A DNA stretch of 64,000 nucleotides from Sandaracinaceae bacterium (GTDB lineage Bacteria > Myxococcota_A > Polyangia > Polyangiales > JADJQN01), in assembly GCA_016712745.1 (NCBI GenBank), contig JADJQN010000015.1, positions 558,001-622,000 of the forward strand, read 5' to 3'. Shown here one piece after another: positions 45,196 to 55,301 of the stretch (positions are counted from its first letter, which is position 1; every line of letters starts with the position of its first letter). Position numbers and translations under genes: made by a program. The notes under the pieces are model-generated. The model had not been told where the DNA came from and did not search any database. It saw only the letters and a list, made by a program, of their open reading frames with translations.

Positions 45196-45870
45196 TCAGG
45201 AGCCGGCGGCTTCTAGTGGCGGCGACTCGCTCTCGCTGTGCACGACATTGGTCAGGCCGTTTTGCGTGAGCACGCCGCAGTCGCTTTGATCGAGACCTTG
45301 GCTGCTGGATTCGTTGCAGACCATCAACGTGTCGCGGGCGCCTGCCCGTGTAAAGCGCATCGCTGAGCGGAACGCGTCGTTGCCTAGAGCAATGTGGCTG
45401 ACGAAGGTGTAGTGGCCGGCGCCGTCGCCGCGCATGAGCGCGAGGGTGTGATCGCCCGATGCGCGGTCGTTGCCGCTTGGCACACTGAGCACGACTTCGT
45501 CGGAGGCGAAGAACGCGCCCGACCCTATCGCGACGGGTGTAGCCGCCGAGTCACATACCGAGCCGATGGCGTCAAGCGTGCCGGGGCTAGCTGCATCGGC
45601 GATGCGCGTGAACGCCACGTCGGCAGAACGCGGGCTTGCGGCACAGTACGTCGCCCGGCGCGCAGCGTACGCAGCAATCGCAGGTGCGGCTCTACTTAGG
45701 TCGAGCACGGAGGCTTCGTTTCCGTACTGCGACGCCATGGGTGGCGCGGGCGATCGCGCCGCGGCCGGCGATGCTCCCGGTTGGGGCTGTGTCGCAGACG
45801 GCTGCGAGCCGCATGCCATCGATGAAAGTAGAACAACGCAGAGGCCCGCTACGCGATGCATGTTCGTCAT
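45196..45870 (-). CDS. Hypothetical lipoprotein
   Basis: 224 residues. The signal ends LLSSMAC (lipobox), followed by a Pro/Ala/Ser-rich linker. The mature part has four Cys and no family I recognise. The start is ATG at 45870, or 45861. It is divergent from the P450 gene with a gap of about 84 bp. Confidence 0.6.
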   Translation of the reverse strand: MTNMHRVAGLCVVLLSSMACGSQPSATQPQPGASPAAARSPAPPMASQYGNEASVLDLSRAAPAIAAYAARRATYCAASPRSADVAFTRIADAASPGTLDAIGSVCDSAATPVAIGSGAFFASDEVVLSVPSGNDRASGDHTLALMRGDGAGHYTFVSHIALGNDAFRSAMRFTRAGARDTLMVCNESSSQGLDQSDCGVLTQNGLTNVVHSESESPPLEAAGS

Positions 45871-45954
45871 GCCACTGTGCGTATCATGGGCGCTGAGGCG
45901 CGAAAAGGTGGTGGCGCGTTGATTCGCTGGGGCGAACGTCGTAGATCAGCCGCC

Positions 45955-47391
45955 ATGCACTTGGATTCGGTTCCCCTTCTTTCGGGCAGCAAGTTTTTTG
46001 TCGGCCACAATCTCGAACTGCAGCGCGAGCGCATGCGCTTTTTGGATCGGATTGCCGAGGAGAATGCTCCGATGCTTCGCCTGCGTGCTCCCGCAGCTCA
46101 CCTCGTCGTAATCAACGATCCGCAGATTCTTCAGGAGGTCTTCGTTGAGAAGGCGAAGTCTTTTCACAAGTCGATGCTCGTTAAGTGGGCGCTTTATCCG
46201 CTGGCGGGAGAGGGACTCTTCACCAGCGAGGGGGATTTGTGGCGCAGGCAGCGCAAGCTCATGGCGCCGCTTTTTCATCAGGCTCAGCTTCAGCGTTACG
46301 CAACGGACATGCTCGCGTGCACGCATCGCACGATGGACCCGTGGAAGGACGGAGACGTTGTGGAGTTCGCGAACGCCATGACCAAACTAACGATGGGAGT
46401 GGCGGGCAAGACTCTCTTTGACGCCGATACATTCGACGATGCGGATGCCATCGGCGAGGCGCTCACCGACACGCTCGAGTGGATCGGCGAGGCGTCGGGC
46501 TCGTTTTACGGCATCGCACACTTGGTTGCGCGCCGCCTTGTGCTGCGGGCAGCTGAAGTGGCGCCCGCTACCCTTTCGGCGCGTCTGAGCGCAGCGGCGC
46601 AACGACTCGCGCAGCCGACCTGGATCCCTGGCGAGCGGGGCAAGAAATTTCGCGCCTCGATCGCATTTCTCGATCAACACGTGCAACGCATGATCGACGA
46701 GCGCCGCGCCTCGGCAGGCCAACGTGACGACTTGCTCTCTAAGCTCCTCAGCTCGCGCGACGAGGAAAGCGGCGCGGGTATGAACGACAAGCAGGTGCGC
46801 GACGAAGTGCTCACGCTCTTTGTGGCAGGGCACGAGACCACCGCTACCGGTCTGTCCTGGTCGCTGCAGCTTTTGTGCGAGCATCCCGACTGGTACGCGA
46901 AGGTGCAAAAGGAGGTGGATGCACTGCCCGCGGATCCTACCGTCGCTGATTTGCCGGCCCTTGGCCTATGCCTGCGCGTTTTCAAAGAGTCTTTGCGTCT
47001 CTATCCCCCGGTTTACATGTTCGGCCGTCAGACCCTCGAACCGGTTGAGGTGGGCGGCGTGACGCTGCCGCAGGACACCGTCGTGTTGCTGTCGCCATAC
47101 ACGCTTCATCACATGCGCAGCGTTTGGCCCGATCCGAAACGCTTCGATCCCGACCGCTTTCTTCCCGAAGCGGAAGCATCACGCGCTCGCTATTCATGGT
47201 TGCCCTTTGGTGCGGGCCCACGCGTTTGCATTGGCAATCACTTTGCGATGATGGAAGCGCAGCTCGTGCTTGCGACGCTCCTGCGCCGCTATCGGTTCGA
47301 GTCGTTAGGCCATGCGGAGCCGGAAACGTCTGCGACGTTTCGCCCGAACACGGCGATGCCAATGCGCGTGCATGCACGAAAAACGTCGTAG
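45955..47391 (+). CDS. Cytochrome P450
   Basis: 478 residues from the ATG at 45955; the longer frame from 45856 would overlap the divergent lipoprotein gene. The oxygen-binding helix I has AGHETT, helix K has ESLR (ExxR), and the haem loop FGAGPRVCIG places the Cys ligand at residue 425. There is no N-terminal membrane anchor. The overall look (YPPVYMFGRQ, LSPYTLHHMRSVWPDPKRFDPDRF) is that of bacterial CYP102/CYP110-like fatty-acid or terpene hydroxylases. No ferredoxin or reductase is adjacent, so electrons come from elsewhere. Confidence 0.95.
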   Translation: MHLDSVPLLSGSKFFVGHNLELQRERMRFLDRIAEENAPMLRLRAPAAHLVVINDPQILQEVFVEKAKSFHKSMLVKWALYPLAGEGLFTSEGDLWRRQRKLMAPLFHQAQLQRYATDMLACTHRTMDPWKDGDVVEFANAMTKLTMGVAGKTLFDADTFDDADAIGEALTDTLEWIGEASGSFYGIAHLVARRLVLRAAEVAPATLSARLSAAAQRLAQPTWIPGERGKKFRASIAFLDQHVQRMIDERRASAGQRDDLLSKLLSSRDEESGAGMNDKQVRDEVLTLFVAGHETTATGLSWSLQLLCEHPDWYAKVQKEVDALPADPTVADLPALGLCLRVFKESLRLYPPVYMFGRQTLEPVEVGGVTLPQDTVVLLSPYTLHHMRSVWPDPKRFDPDRFLPEAEASRARYSWLPFGAGPRVCIGNHFAMMEAQLVLATLLRRYRFESLGHAEPETSATFRPNTAMPMRVHARKTS

Positions 47392-47438
47392 TTTGCCGCA
47401 CGCAGTTCGCCTGCGAGCAAGCATCGAACGGCGCCTCT

Positions 47439-48470
47439 CTACATCGAGGGAGGAAGCTCCGCGATCCACGCGCGCACAAGCGCAACGGCGTCCGTGTCTA
47501 CAGTCTCGGTGCCAAGCGGCGGCATCTCGTTGCCATCCCCACGATGCTGCATCCGTCGCCACATCTGACTTGACTCGGGGTCGCCTGGCACGATGCCAAG
47601 GGTGGTCTCGTCGATTGTGTGGTGCATTGGAGATCCCACGAGCGTGGTGAGAGCAGGCGCGTCCGCGGCATCGATCACGCCCAGCGGGAGTCGAAAGCGA
47701 ATCGTTCGGAGATTGGCAAGCGGATGATATTCGCTGTGGCAGTGTCCGCAATTGCCATGGAGATATCCGAGGACTGCTTGCTCAAGCGGCGTACCGGGCA
47801 CCGAAGGGTGCTCCGCCAGCGGCACCGACAGACGCCCGGTATTTGCGAGCGCGGCCAGCGGCTCGCTGGTCTCGCCGGTTGCAAGTTGGATGGCCGACAC
47901 GCCGAGGAGATTGTCAGCGGAGCCGCGATGGCAGTTGTTGCAGTCGCTCACGCTAGGGATGTCATGGGTCGTGCCCAGTGCATCGGTTGCTCCATCGCGC
48001 GCTGCATCGGCGTCGCTTCCATCATCCCGCCACGCGTACGCCACGCGTTCCCACTGCGCTTGCCCAAGTTTCTGCATGAAACGCGTTTCCACAAGCACGC
48101 CGTCCACGCGAAACTCTTTCCACACACGTGTTCCGACTGGAAAGACCCACGCGTCCGGGTCCGAGGTATCGATGGTCGTGCCCGGCGGCAGCCACAGATG
48201 CCGCGTCTTCGTCGCACCATCCGCCCACAACGGAAAGCGCACGCCGTACGTGAGAACGTCCGCGTCGATCGTCCGCGTTGCAAAGTCACTGTAGAGGCCG
48301 GTATCAGAAAGTAGCTCGGGCCCGGAGAAGCTTCCCGTATCGACCACGCCCAGGTCGTGCTCATGCGAATGCGCGTCGACCCCGGCATCCGGAACTGCCG
48401 TGCTCGCGGGATTCGCGCACGCGCATAGCGCGAGCATCAAAAAGAAGGCGGGCAAGCAGCGAAAACTCAC
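47439..48470 (-). CDS. Dihaem c-type cytochrome lipoprotein (SO2930-like)
   Basis: 343 residues. The signal ends LALCAC (lipobox), followed by a short Asp/His linker. Two haem-binding CxxCH motifs are present: CNNCH near residue 178 and CGHCH near 245. Surrounding features (FPVGTRVWKEF, ETRFMQKL, GIVPGDPESSQMWRRM, EMPPLG) match the SO2930 family of dihaem cytochromes, often encoded next to parallel beta-helix proteins, though none is here. Probably an envelope electron carrier. Confidence 0.8.
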   Translation of the reverse strand: MSFRCLPAFFLMLALCACANPASTAVPDAGVDAHSHEHDLGVVDTGSFSGPELLSDTGLYSDFATRTIDADVLTYGVRFPLWADGATKTRHLWLPPGTTIDTSDPDAWVFPVGTRVWKEFRVDGVLVETRFMQKLGQAQWERVAYAWRDDGSDADAARDGATDALGTTHDIPSVSDCNNCHRGSADNLLGVSAIQLATGETSEPLAALANTGRLSVPLAEHPSVPGTPLEQAVLGYLHGNCGHCHSEYHPLANLRTIRFRLPLGVIDAADAPALTTLVGSPMHHTIDETTLGIVPGDPESSQMWRRMQHRGDGNEMPPLGTETVDTDAVALVRAWIAELPPSM

Positions 48471-48558
48471 GGACCGAAGTTAGCACAGCTGTCGCGCAGC
48501 GGAGCAGCAACGCGCCCAACGCTTCGCTAGACAGAGCGTCAGGCACGCGGGCGCGAGC

Positions 48559-48783
48559 TCAGGCGCTGAGACAGGCTACGCCCACGCTGACGAGAACTCC
48601 GGCGCCCACCAGACGGATCGCGCGGAAGCGATGTGCTTCGGGTACCAACCTGAAAATCAAGCCGCTTGCTAGGCGCGGTTCAATGAAGCGAACCACTGCC
48701 GCCACTGGACGCGGCGGTTCGATGAAAGCGAATGCAGCGAACACAAGCGCTAGTACGAAGAATAGGATCGCGATAATCACCAT
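48559..48783 (-). CDS. Small membrane protein
   Basis: 74 residues from the ATG at 48783, preceded by a purine-rich GGGGGAA; the frame reaches back to 48834 but without signal character. Two hydrophobic segments (VIIAILFFVLALVFAAFAFI and a C-terminal VGAGVLVSVGVACL) suggest two membrane helices. Family unknown. The flanks 48471-48558 and 48784-48969 show no other feature. Confidence 0.5.
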   Translation of the reverse strand: MVIIAILFFVLALVFAAFAFIEPPRPVAAVVRFIEPRLASGLIFRLVPEAHRFRAIRLVGAGVLVSVGVACLSA

Positions 48784-48969
48784 GCTGAAGTTCCCCCGTG
48801 CCCAAACTTCGAGCGGTTGTGTGTCACGGCTCAACGGTCGGCATGTGCGGAGGTGAACCCGCTACATGTGGTTCTGGCAAGTTAAGAGGCCCATTTAACA
48901 ATAGGGCGCTCGCCCTTTAACAACGTGGTTTCGCGTCGGCCCTGCGCTACGCTAGGCGCCTCGCAAGCA

Positions 48970-50559
48970 ATGGACCGGGCTACAGCTCACGACGCCTCGC
49001 TTTTCAACGATGCCTACGCGCGCGCTCTCGGCGCCGACGGCGTCGGCTTCGTAGCCATGCTTCGAGAGCATAGTGCAGACCTTGCGGCGCACTGCACAGA
49101 CAGTACGGTGTCGCTGGAAGCGTACGCGACGCTTGCCGAGTGGACGGGCAACTCGGCTGCAGCGGCCAAGCGCATCGCAGATGCATTGCCCACGCTTCGG
49201 CCGGAGCTTCTCGGACGCGCGCATTCGACGCTGGGACGTCTGCTGATTCTATCCGGCTCGCGTGAGCGCGCGGGCATCGCACTTGCCGAAGCCGAAGCTC
49301 TCTCGGAAAGCTCGGCAGAGTCGTTACGCATCGCGCGCGATAGAGCGCTGCTCGCGATGACAGATCGTCAATGGTCGAATGGCGAGAACGAACTGCTGCG
49401 AGTGGAGGCGGCCTGCACCGCTGCGTCGGCGTCCATTTTTGCGCTCGAAGCCGCGATCTATCGCGCGACGTCTCTCGTCGGGAACGGTGCGGCCGCGGAA
49501 GCGCTAGATCTCTTGCTGTCTCGCTACGAGGAAGTTCCGAAAGGGGGCTTGTTGGAGTTGCGCGCGCTGCTCGTGCTTGCGCGGGCTCACATCGACCGGA
49601 TCGAGCTCGATCGGGCCTCCGAGTTGGTGGAGCGTGCGCGCACGCTCTGTGATCCAGAACTATTCGAGGCGTATGTGCGCCTGGTGCACGCCGACGCCGA
49701 TCTTGCGGCGTGGCGTTCGGAGTGGCCTGCTTCACGTCGCCACCTGCAGACGCTCCACGAGGTCAGCGTTGCAAGGCAACTGCCTATTTACGAAGCCCAT
49801 GCATGCTATGCGAGGGCACTTTTGGAATTCGACGCCGACGACTTCGAGTGCGCGCTCGAGTACGCCGCTAAAACCATTGGGCTTGGTTTAGCAATTGAGC
49901 ACGTCTCCATCGTCAACGCTGCGCGATTGATTCAGGCCTGCGCGCTCGCAAAACTTGCGCGACGCAATGACGCTCTCAAAAGCTATCGCGCTGCACGCAA
50001 ACCAAGCATTGAAGGGATCGATTCGGTCTATTTTGATGGACTGGCCGCCTTGGCGGAGATTCTCTTGGCCAATCTAGCGAGCTCCCCGGACGAAGCCGCC
50101 GCGTTCGAGCTGCTCGCGAAAAACCGAATCGCGACGATCGTCGTACGCAATCCGCAGGGCATTCGGCACGTCGAATCGAGCTTTCACCTTCACGTGCTGT
50201 CGCGGCGGCTGCGTCGCTACGCCGAAGAGCGCAAGCTTGAGACATCGCTCGTCAGCAGGACGCGTCTCGCAGCCGTCGACGTGGATGGCCGATGGATCGA
50301 GCTCTCCACCGGCGAGCGTATCTCGGTCGAGCAACGGCCCGTGCTGCAGCGCTTGCTCTCATGCCTCTGGCGCAACGCCAAGGCCCGTCCGAACGAACCT
50401 ATCATGGCAGCCGAGCTCATCGCGGCCACGTGGCCCAACGATCGCGCCAGCGAAACTTCGCTGCGGGTGCGACTGCGGGTCGCTGTCGCTACGTTGCGAC
50501 AGTTCGGCCTCGAGGATGCGCTGCACACACAGAAGAGCGGTTACTTCCTCTCGCTCTAG
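48970..50559 (+). CDS. TPR-type regulator with C-terminal winged helix
   Basis: 529 residues from the ATG at 48970 (a GTG at 48925 is possible). Most of the protein is helical repeats of the TPR/MalT kind (AEALSESSAESLRIARDR, ALLVLARAHIDRIELDRA). The C-terminal ~90 residues read as an OmpR/PhoB-type winged helix: ELIAATWPNDRASETSLRVR and a hairpin ending KSGYFLSL. This order (sensor repeats first, DNA-binding domain last) is the reverse of SARP/BTAD proteins. Probably a transcription regulator with no obvious partner nearby. Its stop shares CTAG with the stop of the convergent gene. Confidence 0.65.
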   Translation: MDRATAHDASLFNDAYARALGADGVGFVAMLREHSADLAAHCTDSTVSLEAYATLAEWTGNSAAAAKRIADALPTLRPELLGRAHSTLGRLLILSGSRERAGIALAEAEALSESSAESLRIARDRALLAMTDRQWSNGENELLRVEAACTAASASIFALEAAIYRATSLVGNGAAAEALDLLLSRYEEVPKGGLLELRALLVLARAHIDRIELDRASELVERARTLCDPELFEAYVRLVHADADLAAWRSEWPASRRHLQTLHEVSVARQLPIYEAHACYARALLEFDADDFECALEYAAKTIGLGLAIEHVSIVNAARLIQACALAKLARRNDALKSYRAARKPSIEGIDSVYFDGLAALAEILLANLASSPDEAAAFELLAKNRIATIVVRNPQGIRHVESSFHLHVLSRRLRRYAEERKLETSLVSRTRLAAVDVDGRWIELSTGERISVEQRPVLQRLLSCLWRNAKARPNEPIMAAELIAATWPNDRASETSLRVRLRVAVATLRQFGLEDALHTQKSGYFLSL

Positions 50560-51638
50560 CTGCTCATCGGCGGGAAGTCGCGCTTGTAGATGCGCACGAC
50601 GCAGACGCCTAAGGTTACGATCATCGGGCCCGTGATAATGCCGATCGGTCCGAACGCCGCAATACCTGCAAGAATTGAGAAAAAGGCGAGGGCGCCATGC
50701 ATCTCAATCCCGCGCTTCATGAGAAGGGGCTTGGCGAGGTTGTCGACGAGGCCGACGGCGATGAAGCCCCACAAGGCTAGGAATATGCCCTGCCAGGTTC
50801 CGCCGCCCAGGTAGACGAGAACAGCGACGACAAAGACGGATCCGCCCGCGCCGATTGCGGGGATGAATGCGAGGACAAACGTGACGAAGGTCGCAACGAG
50901 GAGATGCGTTGCGCCGGCGATCAGAAAGCCAATCAGCGCAACCACCGACTGGATGAGCGCCGTGCCAATATTCGAAACCACCACCGAGTGGCTGGCTTTG
51001 CGAAGCTCTTCGAGTATCTCGTTGGAGTGTTTCATCTCGAGAGGCACCGTGCCCCGCACCCACGTCAGGATGCGCTTGCCCTCAATCAAAAACACAGTGA
51101 GTGCGACTACCATGAGCGTCGCCTGCAGCAGTGCAGTACCCACACCACCCAAGAACGCTGTCGCCATGCGAATCGCCGCCGCGCTGTAGCTGCCGATGCT
51201 TTCTTGGAGAGTGGAAGGATTGACTTGCAGTCGTGCCAACCAGCCACGCAACATTGCGCGCGAGCCTTCCGGAGCAACGTCGATCAATGCGCCGACTCCG
51301 CCGGCGCGGATGCGCTGGCTAATTTCCGTCGCAATCTCCACTAAGTCCGTGAGTAGGCTGACGGAGACCGCGACGACAGGCGCAAGCACCAAGATCACGA
51401 AGCCGATCGAGATGATCGACGCAGCGAGGGTGCGACGGTCGCCGAGTTTCGCGGACAGTTTCTCTTGCAGCGGAAAGAGCGAAACGGCAAAAACGGCAGC
51501 AACCGCGAAGAGCCCGAGGAATGGCGCAATCAGAAGCGCCGTGAAGACGCCCGACGCGGCGATAAGGAATACGACGAAGCGCCGTGCGCTAAGAGTTTGC
51601 ATCCCCGACAAGGTGGCTACTTTGCGGGGATTTGTCAC
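50556..51638 (-). CDS. AI-2E family transporter
   Basis: 360 residues. Eight or so membrane helices, with the family hallmarks in the second half: SVVVSNIGTALIQSVVALIGF and FVLAFIPAIGAGGSVFVV, then GIITGPMIVTLGV. The family includes TqsA (autoinducer-2 export) and Na+/H+ antiporters, so the substrate is not fixed. The start is a GTG at 51638 or ATG at 51602. Confidence 0.9.
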   Translation of the reverse strand: MTNPRKVATLSGMQTLSARRFVVFLIAASGVFTALLIAPFLGLFAVAAVFAVSLFPLQEKLSAKLGDRRTLAASIISIGFVILVLAPVVAVSVSLLTDLVEIATEISQRIRAGGVGALIDVAPEGSRAMLRGWLARLQVNPSTLQESIGSYSAAAIRMATAFLGGVGTALLQATLMVVALTVFLIEGKRILTWVRGTVPLEMKHSNEILEELRKASHSVVVSNIGTALIQSVVALIGFLIAGATHLLVATFVTFVLAFIPAIGAGGSVFVVAVLVYLGGGTWQGIFLALWGFIAVGLVDNLAKPLLMKRGIEMHGALAFFSILAGIAAFGPIGIITGPMIVTLGVCVVRIYKRDFPPMSS

Positions 51639-51719
51639 GCGCTCGATTCGAACGACGCGCTCAACGAAGATGCCAATGCGTGTAGAGCGAGGGGGCGGTT
51701 TCGTGGTAAATCAGCGCCC

Positions 51720-54470
51720 ATGGCGAACACCGGTAACTCCTTCAATAGCCGCGCAACTCTCAACATCGGCGGACGCGAAATCGATATTTTCCGTCTCGAC
51801 GCTCTCACCAAGGCGAAAGTGGGCGATGTCGCCACACTTCCATTCTCGATTCGTATCCTGCTTGAGAACTTGCTGCGTCGCGAAGATGGCAAGTCCGTCT
51901 TCAAAGAGCACATTGAAGCTGTCGCAAAATGGGACCCAACGGCGGAGCCCTCCCAGGAGATTGCGTTCACGCCGGCCCGCGCACTCCTGCAAGACTTCAC
52001 TGGCGTCCCCGCCGTCGTCGATCTTGCGGCTATGCGAGAAGCGCTCACTCGCATGGGCGGCGATGCCACGAAGGTCAATCCGCTTCAGCCCGCAGACCTC
52101 GTCATCGATCACTCGGTGCAGGTCGATAGCTTCGGCACTCTTCGTTCCTTTGACGAGAACGTGAAGCTCGAGTTCGAACGCAATCAAGAGCGCTATCAAT
52201 TCCTGCGTTGGGGACAGAGCGCCTTCAAGGGATTCCGCGTCGTACCGCCCGGCACGGGCATCGTGCATCAGGTTAACCTCGAATACTTGGCCAGCGTGGT
52301 CTTCACGGCGGACATCGACGGCCGCACGGTTGCGTATCCCGATACACTCGTTGGTACCGATTCGCACACGACGATGATCAACGGCCTCGGCGTGCTCGGA
52401 TGGGGCGTCGGTGGCATCGAGGCCGAAGCCGCAATGCTGGGCCAGCCTGTGGCGATGCTCTTGCCGCAGGTCATTGGCTTCAAGCTCACCGGCAAGCTTC
52501 GCGAGGGAACCACTGCGACGGATCTAGTTCTCACGGTGACCGAGATGCTTCGTAAGAAGGGCGTCGTTGGGAAGTTCGTCGAGTTCTATGGCAGCGGCAT
52601 TGATGCAATCTCACTTCCCGATCGCGCCACGATTGCCAACATGGCGCCCGAATATGGCGCGACGATGGGCTTTTTCCCAGTCGACGCGGAGACGCTCGCC
52701 TTCTTGCGTTTCAGCGGTCGCGATCCGAAGGCCGTCGAACTCGTCGAGAGGTATTGCAAGGAGCAGGGGCTCTTCCGCACGGCGGAATCGCCCGAGCCGC
52801 GCTTCACCGACACGCTCGGATTGGATCTTGGCGACGTGGTTCCCTCCATCGCCGGCCCCAAGCGTCCCCAGGATCGCATCGCGCTCACCGATGCCAAGAA
52901 AGCGTGGCGCAAGTCGCTTGTCGCCATGCTGGGCACAAAGCTTGAGAAGACGGACAAGACCGCGGTTGAGCGCTGGCTAGGCGAGGGCGGCCAGCCCGCC
53001 GAGGAGCACGGCAGCATCTACGACTTCGCGAAGGTGAAGCACCCGAGCGGGGAGTATTCTCTTACGCACGGCGCAGTTGTCATCGCCGCGATCACTTCGT
53101 GTACGAACACGTCGAACCCGAGCGTCATGTTGGGCGCGGGTCTAGTTGCCAAGAAGGCTCTCGAGAAAGGCCTAAGCGTCAAGCCGTGGGTGAAGACTTC
53201 GCTCGCGCCTGGCTCGCAAGTAGTCACGGAGTACTACAAGGCGTCGGGCCTCAACACCGCGCTCGACGCACTCGGTTTCAACTTGGTCGGCTATGGATGC
53301 ACCACATGCATCGGCAACTCAGGACCCGTGCCGGACGACGTCGCCACAGCCATCAAAGACAAGGACCTCGTTGTGTCGTCCGTGCTTTCCGGCAACCGCA
53401 ACTTCGAGGGGCGCGTAAATCCGGTCGTGCGTGCAAACTTCCTCGCATCGCCTCCGCTCGTTGTTGCGTACGCGCTTGCGGGTACGACCGACATCGATTT
53501 CGACAAAGATCCGATCGGCAACGGCAAGGACGGAAAGCCAGTCTTCTTGCGCGATATTTGGCCGACTCAGAAGGAAGTCACGGACACGGTGCGTAGCGCG
53601 GTGCAGACCTCGCAGTTTGAGTCGCGTTACGCCGAGGTCTTCAAGGGCCCGGAGCAATGGCAATCGCTCGTCGTACCCACTGGCGCGACGTTCGCCTGGG
53701 ATCCCAAGAGCACCTACATTCGCAAGCCCTCGTTCTTCGAGGATATGACCCTCGACATCCCGCCGCCTCCCTCGGATATCACAGGCGCACGCGCGCTCGC
53801 GATCCTTGGCGACTCGATCACGACGGATCATATTTCGCCGGCCGGCAACATCGCCAAGGACAGTCCTGCCGCGAAGTACCTCACGGACAATGGAGTTGCA
53901 CAACGCGATTTCAACCAATACGGCGCGCGTCGCGGCAATCACGAAGTCATGTTGCGGGGCACGTTCGCCAACATTCGCTTGCGCAATGAAATCATGGGCG
54001 GCGCTGAAGGCGGCAACACCAAGCACTTCCCCGACGCTGCGCCGATGAGTATCTACGACGCGGCCATGCAGTACAAAGCCGAGGGCACACCGCTCGTCAT
54101 CGTCGCCGGCAAAGAGTACGGCAGCGGTTCGTCGCGCGACTGGGCAGCGAAGGGAACCTTCTTGCTTGGCGTCAAAGCGGTTATCGCCGAAAGCTACGAG
54201 CGCATCCATCGCTCCAACCTCGTGGGCATGGGTGTGCTTCCGCTCGAGTTTACGCTCGGCCAGACTCGCCTTTCGCTGGGCCTCACCGGCACCGAGATCT
54301 TCGAGATCACCGGCATCAGCTCAGGGCTTGTTCCGGGCAAAATGCTAACGGTCAAAGCGGCGGACAAGAACTTCCAAGTTCGCGCCCGCGTCGACACCCC
54401 GCAGGAGATTGAATACCTCTTGCATGGCGGCATTTTGCAGTACGTTTTGCGCAGCCTCGCCAAGGCCTGA
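51720..54470 (+). CDS. acnA: Aconitate hydratase A
   Basis: 916 residues from the ATG at 51720 (the frame is open further up to 51465, across the permease gene). The 4Fe-4S ligands are Cys461 (AITSCTNTSNPSVM), Cys527 and Cys530 (GYGCTTCIGNSG). The catalytic/substrate motifs IVHQVNLEYL, VGTDSHTTMINGLGVLGWGV and GKEYGSGSSRDWAAKG are present. It interconverts citrate and isocitrate in the TCA cycle. It is monocistronic as far as can be seen. Confidence 0.98.
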   Translation: MANTGNSFNSRATLNIGGREIDIFRLDALTKAKVGDVATLPFSIRILLENLLRREDGKSVFKEHIEAVAKWDPTAEPSQEIAFTPARALLQDFTGVPAVVDLAAMREALTRMGGDATKVNPLQPADLVIDHSVQVDSFGTLRSFDENVKLEFERNQERYQFLRWGQSAFKGFRVVPPGTGIVHQVNLEYLASVVFTADIDGRTVAYPDTLVGTDSHTTMINGLGVLGWGVGGIEAEAAMLGQPVAMLLPQVIGFKLTGKLREGTTATDLVLTVTEMLRKKGVVGKFVEFYGSGIDAISLPDRATIANMAPEYGATMGFFPVDAETLAFLRFSGRDPKAVELVERYCKEQGLFRTAESPEPRFTDTLGLDLGDVVPSIAGPKRPQDRIALTDAKKAWRKSLVAMLGTKLEKTDKTAVERWLGEGGQPAEEHGSIYDFAKVKHPSGEYSLTHGAVVIAAITSCTNTSNPSVMLGAGLVAKKALEKGLSVKPWVKTSLAPGSQVVTEYYKASGLNTALDALGFNLVGYGCTTCIGNSGPVPDDVATAIKDKDLVVSSVLSGNRNFEGRVNPVVRANFLASPPLVVAYALAGTTDIDFDKDPIGNGKDGKPVFLRDIWPTQKEVTDTVRSAVQTSQFESRYAEVFKGPEQWQSLVVPTGATFAWDPKSTYIRKPSFFEDMTLDIPPPPSDITGARALAILGDSITTDHISPAGNIAKDSPAAKYLTDNGVAQRDFNQYGARRGNHEVMLRGTFANIRLRNEIMGGAEGGNTKHFPDAAPMSIYDAAMQYKAEGTPLVIVAGKEYGSGSSRDWAAKGTFLLGVKAVIAESYERIHRSNLVGMGVLPLEFTLGQTRLSLGLTGTEIFEITGISSGLVPGKMLTVKAADKNFQVRARVDTPQEIEYLLHGGILQYVLRSLAKA

Positions 54471-54524
54471 ACCGAAGCACTCTCGGCGCTTGTCCGAAAT
54501 GGGCCTGAGCCCTAACTCCGAGGG

Positions 54525-55265
54525 ATGCGACCCATTTTCTTATTCTCACGAAGCTCGGTCCTCACAAGCGCGTTTTTGCTGAGCGTTCTAATTGCGTCGC
54601 CTGTCGCCCGGGCGCAGGACGCCGAGGACGAACCCGTGCCCTCGAACGTGTTCGACGATTTCTCGCCAGTTCCTCGCTTCGGCTTTGGGGTTCACGCGGC
54701 GCTCGACGCAGCCACGTCAAGCGCGATGCCGCATTACTCGGGGGGCACCGGAATGGGCGTCGGGATCAATTCGCAACTGGGCATCGTGAGCCTGATCATC
54801 GGCAAGCCGAATAGCTTCTTCATCCGCGACCTCTCATCACTCGACGCAACGATCGGCGCAGTCGCCGGCAACCGCGACAATGCGATCTTCGCGCGGGCTT
54901 TTGCACAGACGGGTCTTGCGCTCGGCATCGCGAGCGCATCGAGCGCCTTCTACCTCTACCCGCACGTCTTTACAGGCGTCAACACGAGTCGTGTCGAGCT
55001 TCACACGGCGAGCGGCGCTGCGCGAAGCGGCTGGGTGATCTCTGCGGCGGCGAACTTGCGCGAAATCGGGCTTGAGTTCGGATTCGGTCACGGCTGGGAT
55101 TCAAACAATGACTCACAGACGATCTTCGAAATCTCGACCTACCTGCGCTTGTTCCCCGCGCGCGTTCTGGGCGCCTTCGACCTGCTGGTCATCAAGTACC
55201 AGGGAGTCTACGGCGACTTCATCAACGAACACGATTTCACTCTCGGCCTCGGCGCGCACTTCTGA
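54525..55265 (+). CDS. Outer-membrane beta-barrel protein
   Basis: 246 residues. A signal peptide (SAFLLSVLIASPVARAQ) precedes a domain of alternating hydrophobic/polar strands rich in Gly and aromatic residues, ending in Phe (FTLGLGAHF), typical of small outer-membrane barrels. I do not recognise a specific family. It follows aconitase by 54 bp on the same strand. Confidence 0.65.
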   Translation: MRPIFLFSRSSVLTSAFLLSVLIASPVARAQDAEDEPVPSNVFDDFSPVPRFGFGVHAALDAATSSAMPHYSGGTGMGVGINSQLGIVSLIIGKPNSFFIRDLSSLDATIGAVAGNRDNAIFARAFAQTGLALGIASASSAFYLYPHVFTGVNTSRVELHTASGAARSGWVISAAANLREIGLEFGFGHGWDSNNDSQTIFEISTYLRLFPARVLGAFDLLVIKYQGVYGDFINEHDFTLGLGAHF

Positions 55266-55301
55266 GGTGCGTGCCGCGTGTCGCTTGCGCGCAGATGTTC
55301 G

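Noticed and set aside
51465..51719. N-terminal extension of aconitase
   Set aside because: It overlaps the divergent permease gene; the AcnA N-terminus fits the ATG at 51720.
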